A stretch of 64,000 nt of DNA from Sunxiuqinia dokdonensis (GTDB lineage: Bacteria; Bacteroidota; Bacteroidia; Bacteroidales; Prolixibacteraceae), in the NCBI RefSeq assembly GCF_001270965.1, contig NZ_LGIA01000182.1, forward strand, positions 1 through 64,000, written 5' to 3'. Within the stretch, counting starts at the first letter, position 1, and each line of letters begins with the position of its first letter. The notes beneath the pieces were generated by a model that ran no database searches, was not told where the DNA came from, and was given only the letters and a program-made list of their open reading frames with translations. Positions 43,496 through 53,963 of this stretch are shown here, one piece after another. A program made the position numbers and the translations under genes.

Positions 43496-46345
43496 TTAGT
43501 CCCGGTTGATATTGAGATGCAGGTAAGGTTTGCCGACAATCCGGTCAGCAAAAGCCGCTTCGGCCTTCACCGAGGGCACTTCTTTCAGAATGCCTTCGAG
43601 TTTCATTCCAAATTCCTCAATCGTATTCAGGTCGGGCCCGTACACCTTGATTCCCATAGGAGCACGCATGCCGGTCTGTAGCATGACCAAGCGCGTTTCA
43701 ATGGGCTGTAGTTTGGGTGCCGAGGTGACTCCAGGAATTTTCGCCACCTTCACAATTTCATTCCAAATATCATCAGGCGATTGGATGTGCGGCCGCCAGT
43801 TGCGGAAATAATTACCCCACTCATCGGGCACCAAATCCTTGCTGGTCACCCCGCGTTCCAAGGCTTCCTCATTGCTAAGCGTGTCACCACTGCTCAATAT
43901 GAAACGATCATCCCGATCAACCTTAAACCGCACGCGATGTCCTCGTTCATTCAGCAAATATTCGGGCCGGTAGTTAATCACGTTTTCATACATCGAGATG
44001 GGTGCCGGATCCAATGCCGACTCCACCCGGCCCAGTTTACCGACCGTCAGCTCAACTTCCGGAATAGCTGAAATCAGCATATCCAGTTGCCCCAAAACCT
44101 TGCGGTTGTATTCTACGCCGGAATGTGGCATGGAGGTTGGCATCAGCAGGAAGCTGCCTTCGTTGAGCGAGGGCATAAACTCTTTCCCCATGCCTGGGAA
44201 GGTATGTGCCAAACCCGACCAAACCTTGGTGGTTCGCACATTCCAGCCCACCGCATCGAATCCCTTGGCAGCAAAACCAAAGATGGTGTTGAAGCCCATC
44301 CAGGTGGTCGCTCCAAAAAGAATCAGGAACGCGGGAATCAGCAAAAAGCTGACTTTATGATCCAAACACCAGCGAAGGATGGGTTTATAGAAATACTCCA
44401 GCAAGGTGAAGGCTCCCAAGATCAGGATCACCATCATGGCCACAAACACCACATTGAGCATCAAACTTTTTGCTGGTCCCAAGGGCAGCCAGTACCTGGC
44501 CAGCAACCAAACGACGCCCAATACAACCAGCACGATTTCGGCATGATCCAACAGCCAGTACCCAGCTCTACGCAAGCGTTGTTTCCCGGATGAGGTCTGT
44601 TCATCCGTACTTTCGGCTAATTCTCTTTTGGGCCCAAATATCTTCAGAATTCCGACCAGCCCAAAAGCGAGCAACATCAGGCCACCCCAAATTTGTCCGA
44701 GGAACAGGAAAACGATTCCCAGAGGAACCAAAGCAATGTTCACCCATTTCCGGATTCGGTCACTTTTGATTCGTGCCCCAAAAAACCAATGGGCCAGGGC
44801 CGGCAGGATAAACAGTGAAACAATCAGCGCGGCAACCAGCGCAAAAGTTTTGGTGAAGGCCAGCGGACCGAACAGTTTTCCTTCGGCAGCCTGCATGGTA
44901 AACACCGGAATAAAACTGACGATGGTAGTGGAAACAGCTGTGAGAATCGCAGAACTGACTTCGGACGCGCCATTGTAAACGGTGGTAATCAGTTTCTGCC
45001 CGGGCGGCGCTTCATCCACATGCTTGATGATGTTCTCCGACAAGATGACGCCCAAGTCGACCATCGTTCCAATGGCAATGGCAATTCCCGATAAGGCTAC
45101 AATATTGGCATCGACTCCAAAATAGCGCATGGCGATAAACACCATCAATACGGAAATTGGTAACAAGCTGGAGATTAAGAAGGAGGCCCGCAGGTTGTAC
45201 ACCATCACAATCACGACCAGAATGACAATTAGGATTTGAAGCGAAATGGCTTCTTCCAGCGTTCCCAAGGTTTCGTAAATCAATCCGGATCGATCGTAAA
45301 AAGGAACGATCGTTAATTGACTAACCACGCCGTTTTCCAATGTTTTTTTTGGTAGCCCGGGCGAAATCTCCTTGATTTTCTCCTTCACATTGTTGATCAC
45401 CTGCAATGGATTAGCGCCGTAGCGGGCAACCACCACGCCACCCACCACTTCGGCGCCGTCCTTGTCCAAAGCACCCCTTCGGCTGGCGGGCCCTAAACTA
45501 ACAAGTCCGATATCCTGGATGCGCACCGGGACGTTCTCCTGGACAGCGACAACGGCTTTTTCAATGTCTTCCACATTTTTGATATAGCCCAATCCACGTA
45601 CCAAATACTCCGCCTGGTTAATCTCAATGGTTTTAGCTCCTACATCCCGATTCGACTTTTGCACCGCCTGCATGACTTTGTGCAGCGGAATGTTGTAAGC
45701 TTTCAGCGCATCGGGGTTAACATCAATCTGATATTCCTGCACAAATCCGCCAATGGAAGCTACCTCCGACACCCCTTCGGTGCCATTCAATCCGTATTTT
45801 ACATAGAAGTCCTGTACCGAGCGTATTTCATGCAAATCCCAACCGCCAGTCGGATTGCCATCCTTGTCGCGGCCTTCGAGCGTGTACCAATACACTTGCC
45901 CAAGTGCAGTGGCATCGGGCCCCAGCGCAGGCTGCACCCCCTCCGGCAGCAAACCCGAAGGAAGCGAACTCAGCTTTTCGAGAATGCGCGAACGCGACCA
46001 GTAAAATTCAATGTCTTCTTCAAAAATGATGAAGATGCTGGAAAATCCGAAGATGGACGAACTGCGGATCGATTTGACACCCGGAATTCCAAGCAAATAA
46101 GTGGTTAGCGGATAGGACACCTGGTCCTCAATGTCCTGCGGCGACCGGCCCATCCACTCGGTGAAAACAATCTGCTGGTTTTCGCCAATGTCAGGAATGG
46201 CATCCACCGGAACCGGGTCAGAAGGCAAGGCTCCAATTTCCCATCCAAAGGGTGATGTAACGACTCCCCAAGTGACCAAGCCCGTCAAAATCAGCATGGT
46301 CACCAACTTGTTTTCGAGGAAGTACTTAATAATTTTATTCAGCAT
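43496..46345 (-). pseudogene. cusA: N-terminal part of cusA (RND Cu/Ag efflux pump), ends at premature TAA
   Basis: A 949-aa open part of an HME-RND pump. It begins MLNKIIKYFLENKLVTMLIL and has the docking/porter domains with IFEEDIEFYWSRSRILEKLS and the proton-relay helix SGIAIAIGTMVDLGVILSEN, whose Asp is kept. Candidate copper-relay Met residues lie in SMYENV and TGMRAPMGIK. It ends NINRD-TAA, and the frame continues in full in the next entry, where relatives read NINRD-x-ISRYG. The stop removes about 330 residues with half the second membrane block, so the truncated product should not pump. Nonsense mutation, sequencing error or read-through are the options. Confidence 0.88.
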
Positions 46346-46467
46346 ACCTTTTGATAATTTTGAATGATTAAAATTTCTTTCTCAGAAATGCAGCGTGCCG
46401 GCTACAAATGAATGCGCCCGCAATACCCGGATTGGCAAAAACAACTCAATCCGAAATCATTCAAAAA

Positions 46468-46842
46468 TTATAAACGGTAAACCTGAATATCGGCAAGAAA
46501 ATGCAAAACCGTCCGCGGAGGCGGCGATTCTCCAAAGCTATTTAAAACTATGCTGTTTGAAGTTTCCCGTAGCTCAATCAAAAACTCAGGAATTTCGAAG
46601 ATGACAAAAGCAAAATAATCGACCTGATTAAGGACCAAAGGAGCCGTGTAGTCTTCCTCCAACTGGTAGGTCTGCTGCTCATTATGGCAGCAGCCATCTT
46701 CCATATCGCAGCAATTTTCCACTTCGCCGGCAATCGATAAATCAATTAAATCGCCGCCACAGTAGTGTTTTGTGATGGTGAACCCCATGGTAGAAACCAC
46801 CATAATGACTAATATTGCGATATGAAAAACTTTTCTGGTCAT
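46468..46842 (-). CDS. HYC_CC_PP family exported protein
   Basis: A 124-aa protein with a signal segment (VFHIAILVIMVVSTMGFTIT) and the family pattern: HYCGGDL, ENCCDMEDGCCHNE, and ESPPPRT. The His/Cys clusters imply metal binding in the periplasm; the family is found with Cus-like systems of Bacteroidota. It is the first gene of the operon, 122 bases before cusA, with its own TAACTTTG promoter box. Confidence 0.88.
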   Translation of the reverse strand: MTRKVFHIAILVIMVVSTMGFTITKHYCGGDLIDLSIAGEVENCCDMEDGCCHNEQQTYQLEEDYTAPLVLNQVDYFAFVIFEIPEFLIELRETSNSIVLNSFGESPPPRTVLHFLADIQVYRL

Positions 46843-46858
46843 CTGTAGTAATGGAACG

Positions 46859-46866
46859 CAAAGTTA
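46859..46866 (-). promoter_or_regulatory. -7 box (TAACTTTG) of the Cus operon
   Basis: On the minus strand TAACTTTG followed by CG lies 16 bases before ATG 46842, so the leader is about 10 bases. No operator for a copper regulator is recognisable. Confidence 0.6.
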
Positions 46867-46942
46867 TATAAATTTGTTTACTTCAATAAAAGTAACTTCA
46901 ACCTTTTAAAAATTCAAAAGAATATCAATAAATTAATCTAAA

Positions 46943-48097
46943 ATGAATTCACCTATGAAAAAACTCGCATTTCTGTTCCTGATTGCAGCTGTTGCCTGCC
47001 AGCAACCTGCAAAAAAAGAAGAAGCCCAGTTGTACAGTAAAGCCGACTTTGAAAGTACAATCGACGGCAAACAAACGACCTTGTACTCCCTCGAAAATGC
47101 CAATGGCATGAAAGTGACCCTGACCAACTATGGGGCAAAAATCGTGTCCATTATCGTTCCGGACAAAGAAGGCAAAATGGACGACGTGGCCTTGGGCTTC
47201 AAATCGATTGATGAATACCAAACATTGGACGCCGGACAAGGTGCCGTAGTGGGACCTTTTGCCAACCGAATTGGCAATGCTAAATTCGAATTGAATGGCG
47301 AAGTTTATGAGTTGGAAGTGAATAACCACAACGCGAACCTACACTCGGGAACACAAAGTTTTTACAGACAAGTGTACGATGCCAAAGAAATTCAGACTGA
47401 AGATGGCCCAGCCGTTGAAATGAAACTTCACAGCCCGGACGGGGAGTTTGGTTTTCCCGGCAATAAAGATGTGACCGTAACCTATACGCTCACCGACGAC
47501 AACGAACTCAAAATTGACTACCAGGCAACGACCGATAAGGCGACTCCTTTTAACCTGACCAATCATGTGTACTTCAATTTAAAAGGCGAAGGGAATGGCG
47601 ATATTTTAGATCACATTGTGGTCATCGATGCGGATTCAACAACCGAAGTGATCAACAACGAATTGATCCCGACCGGAAACATCGTTTCGATAAAAGGTAC
47701 CGACATGGACTTTACTGCACCGCATGCCATTGGCGAACGAATTGACTCCGATATGCAAGCGTTGGCTGTGGCCGGAGGTTACGACCACAACTACATCTTG
47801 AACAAAGATCAGGAAGCTGGCGAAATGACTTTCTGCGCCAGCGTTTACGAACCTGTGTCGGGTCGTTACATGGAAGTGTTTACCACCGAACCCGCCGTTC
47901 AGTTTTACACCGGAAATTTCCTGGACGGAACCTTAACCGGACGCAGCGGGAAAGTGTACGAACACCGCTATGGTTTATGCCTGGAAACACAACATTACCC
48001 CGACTCACCGAATCACCCAAATTTTCCAAGCACGATTTTGGAGCCGGGAGATACCTTGAACTCAACGACGATTTACAAATTCTCGGTAAGGGAATAA
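46943..48097 (+). CDS. galM: Aldose 1-epimerase (lipoprotein)
   Basis: A 384-aa mutarotase with lipobox (LIAAVAC), so periplasmic or outer-membrane anchored. Motifs: VTLTNYGAKIVSIIVPDKEG, PFANRIGNAKFELNG, NHNANLHSG, the catalytic His in NLTNHVYFNL, YDHNYIL, and the catalytic Glu in GLCLETQHYPDSPNHPNFPS (20 residues). It interconverts alpha and beta anomers of hexoses. The start is 46943 or the inner ATG 46955 (MKKLAF). Confidence 0.92.
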   Translation: MNSPMKKLAFLFLIAAVACQQPAKKEEAQLYSKADFESTIDGKQTTLYSLENANGMKVTLTNYGAKIVSIIVPDKEGKMDDVALGFKSIDEYQTLDAGQGAVVGPFANRIGNAKFELNGEVYELEVNNHNANLHSGTQSFYRQVYDAKEIQTEDGPAVEMKLHSPDGEFGFPGNKDVTVTYTLTDDNELKIDYQATTDKATPFNLTNHVYFNLKGEGNGDILDHIVVIDADSTTEVINNELIPTGNIVSIKGTDMDFTAPHAIGERIDSDMQALAVAGGYDHNYILNKDQEAGEMTFCASVYEPVSGRYMEVFTTEPAVQFYTGNFLDGTLTGRSGKVYEHRYGLCLETQHYPDSPNHPNFPSTILEPGDTLNSTTIYKFSVRE

Positions 48098-48121
48098 TCC
48101 GGAGTCAACGAATTAATAGAA

Positions 48122-48160
48122 AAACAAAAGACCGGCAACTGATTGTCGGTCTTTTGTTTT
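48122..48160. terminator. Bidirectional terminator between galM and hemH
   Basis: AAACAAAAGACCG (48122-48134) pairs with CGGTCTTTTGTTT (48147-48159), a 13-bp perfect stem with a 12-base loop, flanked by T on one side and A on the other. It separates the convergent genes. Confidence 0.85.
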
Positions 48161-48186
48161 AAGCAGTCTTGTTATTTCTGTATTTG

Positions 48187-49287
48187 CTAATTGGCCCCAG
48201 CCATCTGGTTCAAGTCCGAAGGAAAACGAACGGATGATCCTGTGCTTAATTCCGCCGACAGCCCCATCTTCTCGCCGATCAAGGCGTGAACGGTTTTCAC
48301 CCAATCATCATCCGCATTCAGGCTTTCGGTAAAATGAAATTCCGTACCGCCAAGCTCCATGAACAGCTCACGATACTGCTCGCCAATCTCCAGGGTGGTT
48401 TCCAAACAGTCGGCTACAAACGATGGCGATACAACCAGCAATTTCCCAATGCCCTTCTCTGCAAGCTCCTGTATAGTGGCATCGGTGTAAGGCTTAATCC
48501 ACGGGTCTTTCCCCAGTCGGCTTTGAAACGAAGTGGTGTATTTTGTTTCATCCAGGTGCAGCTTTTGCGCGATCAAATCGGAAGTTTCGAAACAAGCCGA
48601 ACGGTAGCAATACGGTTTGCGTGCGCTGCAATGCGCACATTTGTTTCCGGTGTGGCTACACCAGGCTGTGCCGGCTTCATTCATGTTGTCCAGGTGCCGT
48701 TCCGGAATTCCGTGGTAGCTAAACAAGATGTGATCGGGCTCATACTTCAACAGATCCTGCTTCACCTTGTCGGCAAAGTTCTGAATATATTGCTCGTTGT
48801 TGTGATAACTGTTTATGAACTGGATGCTTGGAATGACATTCCAATTTTGCACAATGGCCATTACTTTTTCAGCAATGGAACCGGTGGTTGCCGAGGCATA
48901 TTGAGGAAAAAGCGGAAAGACAATGATTTCGTCGACCTGGGCCTGCCGGAGTTTTTGTAAACCCGCTTCGATGGAAGGATTTTGGTAACGCATCGCCAGT
49001 TCAACAGTCACCTCATCTGAAAAACGCTCTCCCAATTTTTCAACCAGGGCTTTCCCGTACACCAACAGTGGCGAGCCCTCATCAAGCCAAAGTTTTTTAT
49101 ACTCCAGCGATACCTTGGGCGCCCGGAAGGGGACAATGATCAGGTTGACCAACAGCCAACGTTTCCAAAACGGGATATCGATGACACGGCCATCCATTAA
49201 AAATTCGCGTAAGTACACCCCGACATCTTTTGATTCCGGTGAGTTTGGTGTTCCGAGATTTACTATTAAAATTCCTGTTCGTTTCAT
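48187..49287 (-). CDS. hemH: Ferrochelatase
   Basis: A 366-aa HemH inserting Fe2+ into protoporphyrin IX. Signatures: GILIVNLGTPNSPESKDVGV, LFPQYASATTGS, FSYHGIPERHL with the catalytic His, TSFQSRLGKDPWIKPYTDAT and the C-terminal VVSPSFVADCLETTLEIGEQ. An unusual run of five Cys lies at CSHTGNKCAHCSARKPYC and SACF, possibly a metal or Fe-S site. It supplies heme for the cytochrome and membrane proteins of this window. Confidence 0.94.
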   Translation of the reverse strand: MKRTGILIVNLGTPNSPESKDVGVYLREFLMDGRVIDIPFWKRWLLVNLIIVPFRAPKVSLEYKKLWLDEGSPLLVYGKALVEKLGERFSDEVTVELAMRYQNPSIEAGLQKLRQAQVDEIIVFPLFPQYASATTGSIAEKVMAIVQNWNVIPSIQFINSYHNNEQYIQNFADKVKQDLLKYEPDHILFSYHGIPERHLDNMNEAGTAWCSHTGNKCAHCSARKPYCYRSACFETSDLIAQKLHLDETKYTTSFQSRLGKDPWIKPYTDATIQELAEKGIGKLLVVSPSFVADCLETTLEIGEQYRELFMELGGTEFHFTESLNADDDWVKTVHALIGEKMGLSAELSTGSSVRFPSDLNQMAGAN

Positions 49288-49578
49288 ACTGGTTTTTTAA
49301 TTTTTTTTTGAACGATCCGGGTTTTCACCCGCACTTCTATAAATCAACACATTCATATTTCCAGCTGTTCAAAGCCAGTGTCTACCAAAATAATAAACAA
49401 ACAACAGCACAATTGTTCTTTTCAGACCTAAAAAACCTTGGCTAGCGCCAGGCGACAAGCAATCCGACTTCAACCGCACAAAGCTATACGATAAAACCAA
49501 AATTCACCTTAACTGCGTTGAAAAAAGTGCAAAGCCTCTATTCAAAACACCATTCTTCAGCATAGGCCCAAGACTTCG

Positions 49579-49995
49579 TCAACACCTTCCGGGAAAAAAC
49601 TCTCTTATAATTTCTTCCAAAATAAGTTGAGACAATGGCTTATTGACATACCTGGAGATCTCTGGAATCTGTTTGGCTTTTTCCTGGTCGTCGGGATTGG
49701 GCGATGTGGTCAACATCACCGCGACGATTTGGTTTTCCCGGGCTACCTGCATTTTCTTATATTCTTCCAGAAATTCCCAGCCATCCATCCCCGGCATGTT
49801 AATATCCAGGAAAATAAGATCCGGCGGCGAATGCAAGCCTTCTTCAGCTTGCCGAAGGTAGTCCAGGGCTTCCTGCCCACCATTTACAGCGACCACCTGC
49901 TCGGTACAGCCAGCGTCGCGAATAACCAGCTTATGGAGAAAATTATCGGCTTCGTTATCATCAATCAGTAAAATACTTCTCAATTTCATTTTCAT
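49579..49995 (-). CDS. Single-domain response regulator
   Basis: A 138-aa CheY-like receiver without an output domain. Acidic pocket DDNEAD, phospho-Asp in DLIFLDINMPGMDGWEFL, Thr in MLTTSPNPDD and Lys in YVNKPL. It follows the PAS histidine kinase by 89 bases on the same strand and likely receives phosphate from it, acting by protein contact. Confidence 0.9.
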   Translation of the reverse strand: MKMKLRSILLIDDNEADNFLHKLVIRDAGCTEQVVAVNGGQEALDYLRQAEEGLHSPPDLIFLDINMPGMDGWEFLEEYKKMQVARENQIVAVMLTTSPNPDDQEKAKQIPEISRYVNKPLSQLILEEIIREFFPGRC

Positions 49996-50084
49996 CGTTT
50001 TCGTTTCTCAATGTTTATCGTAAAAACCAGGTCACTGAAAATAGTCCCATTCGCTGAAGGTCACTACTTCCTTTGCCTCGATTG

Positions 50085-51875
50085 TCAATTTTCAGCTTGA
50101 ATTGTAAAGAAAAAACTGCTCCCCTCGCCTGGCTTGGAATTGACCCAAATTCTACCACCATGCAGATCAACAATTTTCTGACAATGTGCCAGCCCAATTC
50201 CGGTTCCCTCATATTTGTCGCGGCTGTGCAAGCGCTGAAAAATCACAAATATTTTCTGCCTGTGTTTATCCGCTATGCCGATACCGTTGTCCTGCACTTG
50301 AAATTGCCAGAAACTGTCTGCTTGTTGTGCCGAAATTTTAATGTGCGGCTGGCATCCTTCCTTGCGAAACTTTATGGCATTGGCTATTAAGTTTTGAAAA
50401 AGCAAGCGAAGTTCAGTTTTGTATCCGCGAATCACCGGCAAGCGGTCGATCTCGAAGCTTGTTTTGGTATCGTCAATGCGCGACGACAAATCCTGCCGAA
50501 TATTATCGATCAGCGTTTGACAATTAACCGAGGTCATTTTTTTATTTTGACCGATACGCGAATAGTCAAGTAAGCCGATGACCAATTCTTCCATTCGCGT
50601 GGTGGCCTGCGAAATAAATTTAAAATACTGCGCTGCATTTTCATCGAAAAGTTTGGAGTATTGTTGATCCAATAGCCCGACAAAATTTTTCACCGTACGC
50701 AGTGGCTCCTGCAAATCATGAGACGCCACGTAGGCAAACTGTTCCAGCTCCTTGTTTTTAATTTTCAGCTGTGTGTTGTACGTATGAACTTCTTTTTCAG
50801 TCTCTTTTCGTTTCGTTATGTCGCGGATAGCCGCACTCACCAAAACACCCTCCTCTGTTTCCAACGGACTTAGCGAAATTTCAACAGGAAATTCGTGCCC
50901 CTTTTTGTGCAAGCCAAACAACTCCAAACCGACTCCCATCGGGCGGATTTTCGGATTGGAGAAAAAGCTTTGCCGATGGTTGCCATGTTGTTGCCGAAAT
51001 CGGCTTGGAATGAGCATTTCAACCGGACTGCCAATAATTTCTTTTTTCTGATATCCAAAGATGTTTTCAACCTGGGCATTTACCAATTGAATCAGTCCCG
51101 ACTCACTCACAATCACCATCGCATCGGGCGCACTTTCAAGCAACTTACGAAACTTCGACTCGGCCCGCTTTCGATCGCTGATGTCGCGGATTGCCGCCGA
51201 AACAAAAGTTCCCTCGGCAGTAATCAATGGGCTGAGCGAAATTTCAACAGGAAAAGTTGATCCATTCTTTTGCTTGCCATGAAGCTCCATTCCTTGCCCC
51301 ATACTTCTTACTTTTGGATGCTGGATATATTGCTGTCGATACTGTTTGTGATTTTCGATAAAAGAGTCGGGAATCAGTATTTCAACAGTTTTACCCAGCA
51401 GTTCTTCCTTCCGAAAGGAAAACAGGCGCTCGGTTTGTGCATTCACCAGCACAATTTGTCCTTGCTGGTTGACAATGACCATGGCGTCAGGAGCAGTTTC
51501 AAGTAAGTTCTGGGCCCTGCTTGATGCCATTTCAAAATGGTTCAGCTTACGAATCACCTGCGAAATCCCAACAAGCATTCCTTCCGCATTGGTCATGGGC
51601 GAATATTGAACAGAAACCACAATACGCTCGTTGTGCTTGGTTAGTCTGTGTGTTTGAAAAGGTTCTGAAGATTTATTGAAAAGAATAGCTTCTCGTGCCA
51701 CTTCAAAATCATCGGTGCCGTCGTCGGGCAACAAACATCGCTGGTTTTTACCCAGCAGTTCCTTATCATCATAGGCCAGCAATTGACTGGCTGAACGATT
51801 ATAATAAGTGATTTCTCCTGCCAGGTCAAGACCAATGATGGCATCGCCGGCCTGGTCAATAATGAAATGATTCAT
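50085..51875 (-). CDS. Triple-PAS sensor histidine kinase
   Basis: A 596-aa cytoplasmic kinase with no membrane segment. PAS 1 at about 1-110, PAS 2 at 120-240 and PAS 3 at 245-365. The latter two are close duplicates (e.g. FPVEISLSPLITAEGTFVSA and FPVEISLSPLETEEGVLVSA). HisKA with phospho-His in ASHDLQEPLRTVKNF, then HATPase with N-box NLIANAIKF, DNGIGIAD and GTGIGLAHCQKI. It is paired with the adjacent response regulator. PAS ligands cannot be told from sequence. Confidence 0.9.
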   Translation of the reverse strand: MNHFIIDQAGDAIIGLDLAGEITYYNRSASQLLAYDDKELLGKNQRCLLPDDGTDDFEVAREAILFNKSSEPFQTHRLTKHNERIVVSVQYSPMTNAEGMLVGISQVIRKLNHFEMASSRAQNLLETAPDAMVIVNQQGQIVLVNAQTERLFSFRKEELLGKTVEILIPDSFIENHKQYRQQYIQHPKVRSMGQGMELHGKQKNGSTFPVEISLSPLITAEGTFVSAAIRDISDRKRAESKFRKLLESAPDAMVIVSESGLIQLVNAQVENIFGYQKKEIIGSPVEMLIPSRFRQQHGNHRQSFFSNPKIRPMGVGLELFGLHKKGHEFPVEISLSPLETEEGVLVSAAIRDITKRKETEKEVHTYNTQLKIKNKELEQFAYVASHDLQEPLRTVKNFVGLLDQQYSKLFDENAAQYFKFISQATTRMEELVIGLLDYSRIGQNKKMTSVNCQTLIDNIRQDLSSRIDDTKTSFEIDRLPVIRGYKTELRLLFQNLIANAIKFRKEGCQPHIKISAQQADSFWQFQVQDNGIGIADKHRQKIFVIFQRLHSRDKYEGTGIGLAHCQKIVDLHGGRIWVNSKPGEGSSFFFTIQAEN

Positions 51876-52365
51876 TTCTCATCGCGCTTTAAAAATTACC
51901 CTTCCGCGGCTGTGACCCGTTCGATAAAAGTCACACAACCTGCTCGTTCAGTCCTCATCTTTTCACCAGTCCCTAAATGTGAAAGTAGATTCAGATTGTC
52001 CGTCACATGGATCGCATCATTGAGAAAACTACGTTTAGAAACATTCCAATTCAATAATTAGTTCGAACGAAATTTATGATTTATAACACAATTTTATTTT
52101 ATCAACGATGCATGTCCACCAGTTAGAAAACCTGTTCATCGCATGTCCGTAGGCCATTCCCAATGTAAATTAATGCCAAACTGTTAATTTGGGTTGAACG
52201 ATACTTTATCCGGCGGAACCACTTCGCCGAGCCGGTGTTGTTTGATCGGATCCGGGAGCGTCAAGCAAAAAATTCGCATGATCGTCTTCGGGACGGTATT
52301 GATTCGCAATGAAAATTTTGCTAGTTTGGCTTTCCGAAATTGATTCCATTTAAAACAAGAAGATC
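51876..52365. other. Gap between kinase and exported protein gene
   Basis: About 490 bases without a credible gene on either strand. No tRNA, terminator stem or clear TAnnTTTG box with -33 partner could be supported. Confidence 0.4.
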
Positions 52366-53181
52366 ATGAAAAAATATTTCATCCTGGCCGGATTGATGAT
52401 TGTCAGCCTGCTCGCGTTTCCACAACAACCATACAAGTACATTATTATTCCCGTTCAATTTCCTGAGATTGGCGAAGATCTTAATCCATATGGTGTTAGC
52501 ACTGCCCTTCAAAAAGTATTGAACGAAAAAACGCTGGCTCATGCTTTTCATGCCCCCGACATGGATGAAGATTATTGTGACGCGCTGACGGTGAACCTCG
52601 TTCCGATAAAAAACATGTTCAGAAATAAATTGAAGGTAGAATTGAAGGATTGCAGAAACCAGGTCATTTGGTCGCGCGAGGGAACCGGACGTTCGAAAGA
52701 TTTCAGGAAAGGCTACGCGGAGGCCATCGAAGATGCGCTGAGCGAACTGGACGACATTCCGGTCAACGCCAATGCCACGGCCCCAGTTGCTGCGACCAAA
52801 GAAGTTCCCGCGGAAAAGCCAGTTGTTGCTGAACAAGCACCACCGCAGCCGGCAACCAAACCGTCCAATGCAGATCAAGCTGAAGAAAGCTTGTATAAAC
52901 CCACCAACCTTTTCTACAACTACACTTATTTTATCGATTTGGTTGATGCTGAAAACGGGAAGAAAAAGCTGGTTATTCTGAATGGCGAACTGCTTGGGTA
53001 CGAGAATTTGGCATGGATCGGAACCCTGACTCCATCGGGCCTCGGCGATGTTTTTACCTTGGAATGGAAAAAACCCAATGGCGAACCGGTGCGTGGCGTA
53101 GCCAACTTAACAACTCAGGTACTGAAAATTTCCTTGCCGGAAGGTGAAGCCTTGAAAGTGATTACGCTTCAGAAATACTAA
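52366..53181 (+). CDS. Exported protein of unknown function (271 aa)
   Basis: Signal peptide MKKYFILAGLMIVSLLAFPQ. Residues about 22-125 form an alpha/beta domain (YIIIPVQFPEIGEDLNPYGV, LKVELKDCRNQVIWSREGTG). A Pro/Ala/Glu-rich linker spans 130-170, followed by a beta-rich C-terminal domain (GELLGYENLAWIGTLTPSGL). No family recognised. The two-domain layout suggests an envelope protein with separate anchoring and binding parts. Confidence 0.7.
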   Translation: MKKYFILAGLMIVSLLAFPQQPYKYIIIPVQFPEIGEDLNPYGVSTALQKVLNEKTLAHAFHAPDMDEDYCDALTVNLVPIKNMFRNKLKVELKDCRNQVIWSREGTGRSKDFRKGYAEAIEDALSELDDIPVNANATAPVAATKEVPAEKPVVAEQAPPQPATKPSNADQAEESLYKPTNLFYNYTYFIDLVDAENGKKKLVILNGELLGYENLAWIGTLTPSGLGDVFTLEWKKPNGEPVRGVANLTTQVLKISLPEGEALKVITLQKY

Positions 53182-53226
53182 TTCAGCCAAAATAAAATAA
53201 GAAAGGGCAGGCTAAAAATTGACCGA

Positions 53227-53814
53227 TCAAGCTTCAATCCGAAGATCGTATTTCTCCAGTAAGCCAGCCAGGCCAGCCTGCGAAAACCGGGCCTTTTTCA
53301 GGTGGTTTTGGTCCGGGTCGATGGAAAAACCAATGGCTGTTCGAAAATCAGCCTTTGTCAGCCCGCTCCGATAGAATGTTGAGCCTGTCAAAATACAATC
53401 ATCAAACACAGATTCAGTTAACTGACATTCCGTAAAATCGCACTCAACTAGAGAGCACTGGCGAAATGTCGTTTTCTTCATCTTCTTTTTGGTGAACAGT
53501 GCGTAGTCCAGCTGGCACACGTCAAACTCAACCTGAAACAGAAAATCGGAGCACAGAGTGAAATCAAAGCCCATCAGTTTACATCGTTTAAAACAGACAT
53601 CTTTTAGACCAGTTGCATTGAGTTTTACCAAGGTAAAATCACAATCTTCAAAGCTACAATCCAGAAAGTCCGTGTCGGTCAAATCGCTGGCAGAAAAAGA
53701 ACAATTAACAAATCGACATTCAATAAACTCACACCCGGCAAGCTGTTCCTTCGAAAAATCCACCTGCTGGAAAATTTCATTGTCATTTTCCTGTTCAATC
53801 ATGTGCTTCATCAT
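53227..53814 (-). CDS. Pentapeptide-repeat protein
   Basis: A 195-aa right-handed beta-helix protein with tandem A(D/N)LxF-like units, for example CEFIECRFVNCSFSASDLTD, TDFLDCSFEDCDFTLVKLNA, and TTFRQCSLVECDFTECQLTE. It ends LAGLLEKYDLRIEA, as in Qnr/MfpA-like soluble proteins. Qnr relatives shield DNA gyrase, but many homologues have other roles; quinolone resistance is not implied by sequence alone. Confidence 0.85.
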   Translation of the reverse strand: MMKHMIEQENDNEIFQQVDFSKEQLAGCEFIECRFVNCSFSASDLTDTDFLDCSFEDCDFTLVKLNATGLKDVCFKRCKLMGFDFTLCSDFLFQVEFDVCQLDYALFTKKKMKKTTFRQCSLVECDFTECQLTESVFDDCILTGSTFYRSGLTKADFRTAIGFSIDPDQNHLKKARFSQAGLAGLLEKYDLRIEA

Positions 53815-53963
53815 TTTGCCGGTAAAGTTAACCGAATTTACTTTTTCAACCCGAAAAATCCCTTCGGCAGCGGTATATTTGTTTCCTTCACTAAAAGTTA
53901 AGATTATTGCAACTGAATTCAGGGCTGTGCATCAGCAATGAAGTCCTGTTAGCTAAACATGCT

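Noticed and set aside
52321-52878. Minus-strand frame of 185 codons
   Set aside because: It is antisense to the exported 271-aa protein, which has a convincing signal peptide and proper gene boundaries.
53227-53814. Quinolone-resistance (Qnr) gene
   Set aside because: It has the pentapeptide fold and a Qnr-like end, but that fold is shared by many proteins; no sequence feature proves gyrase binding.
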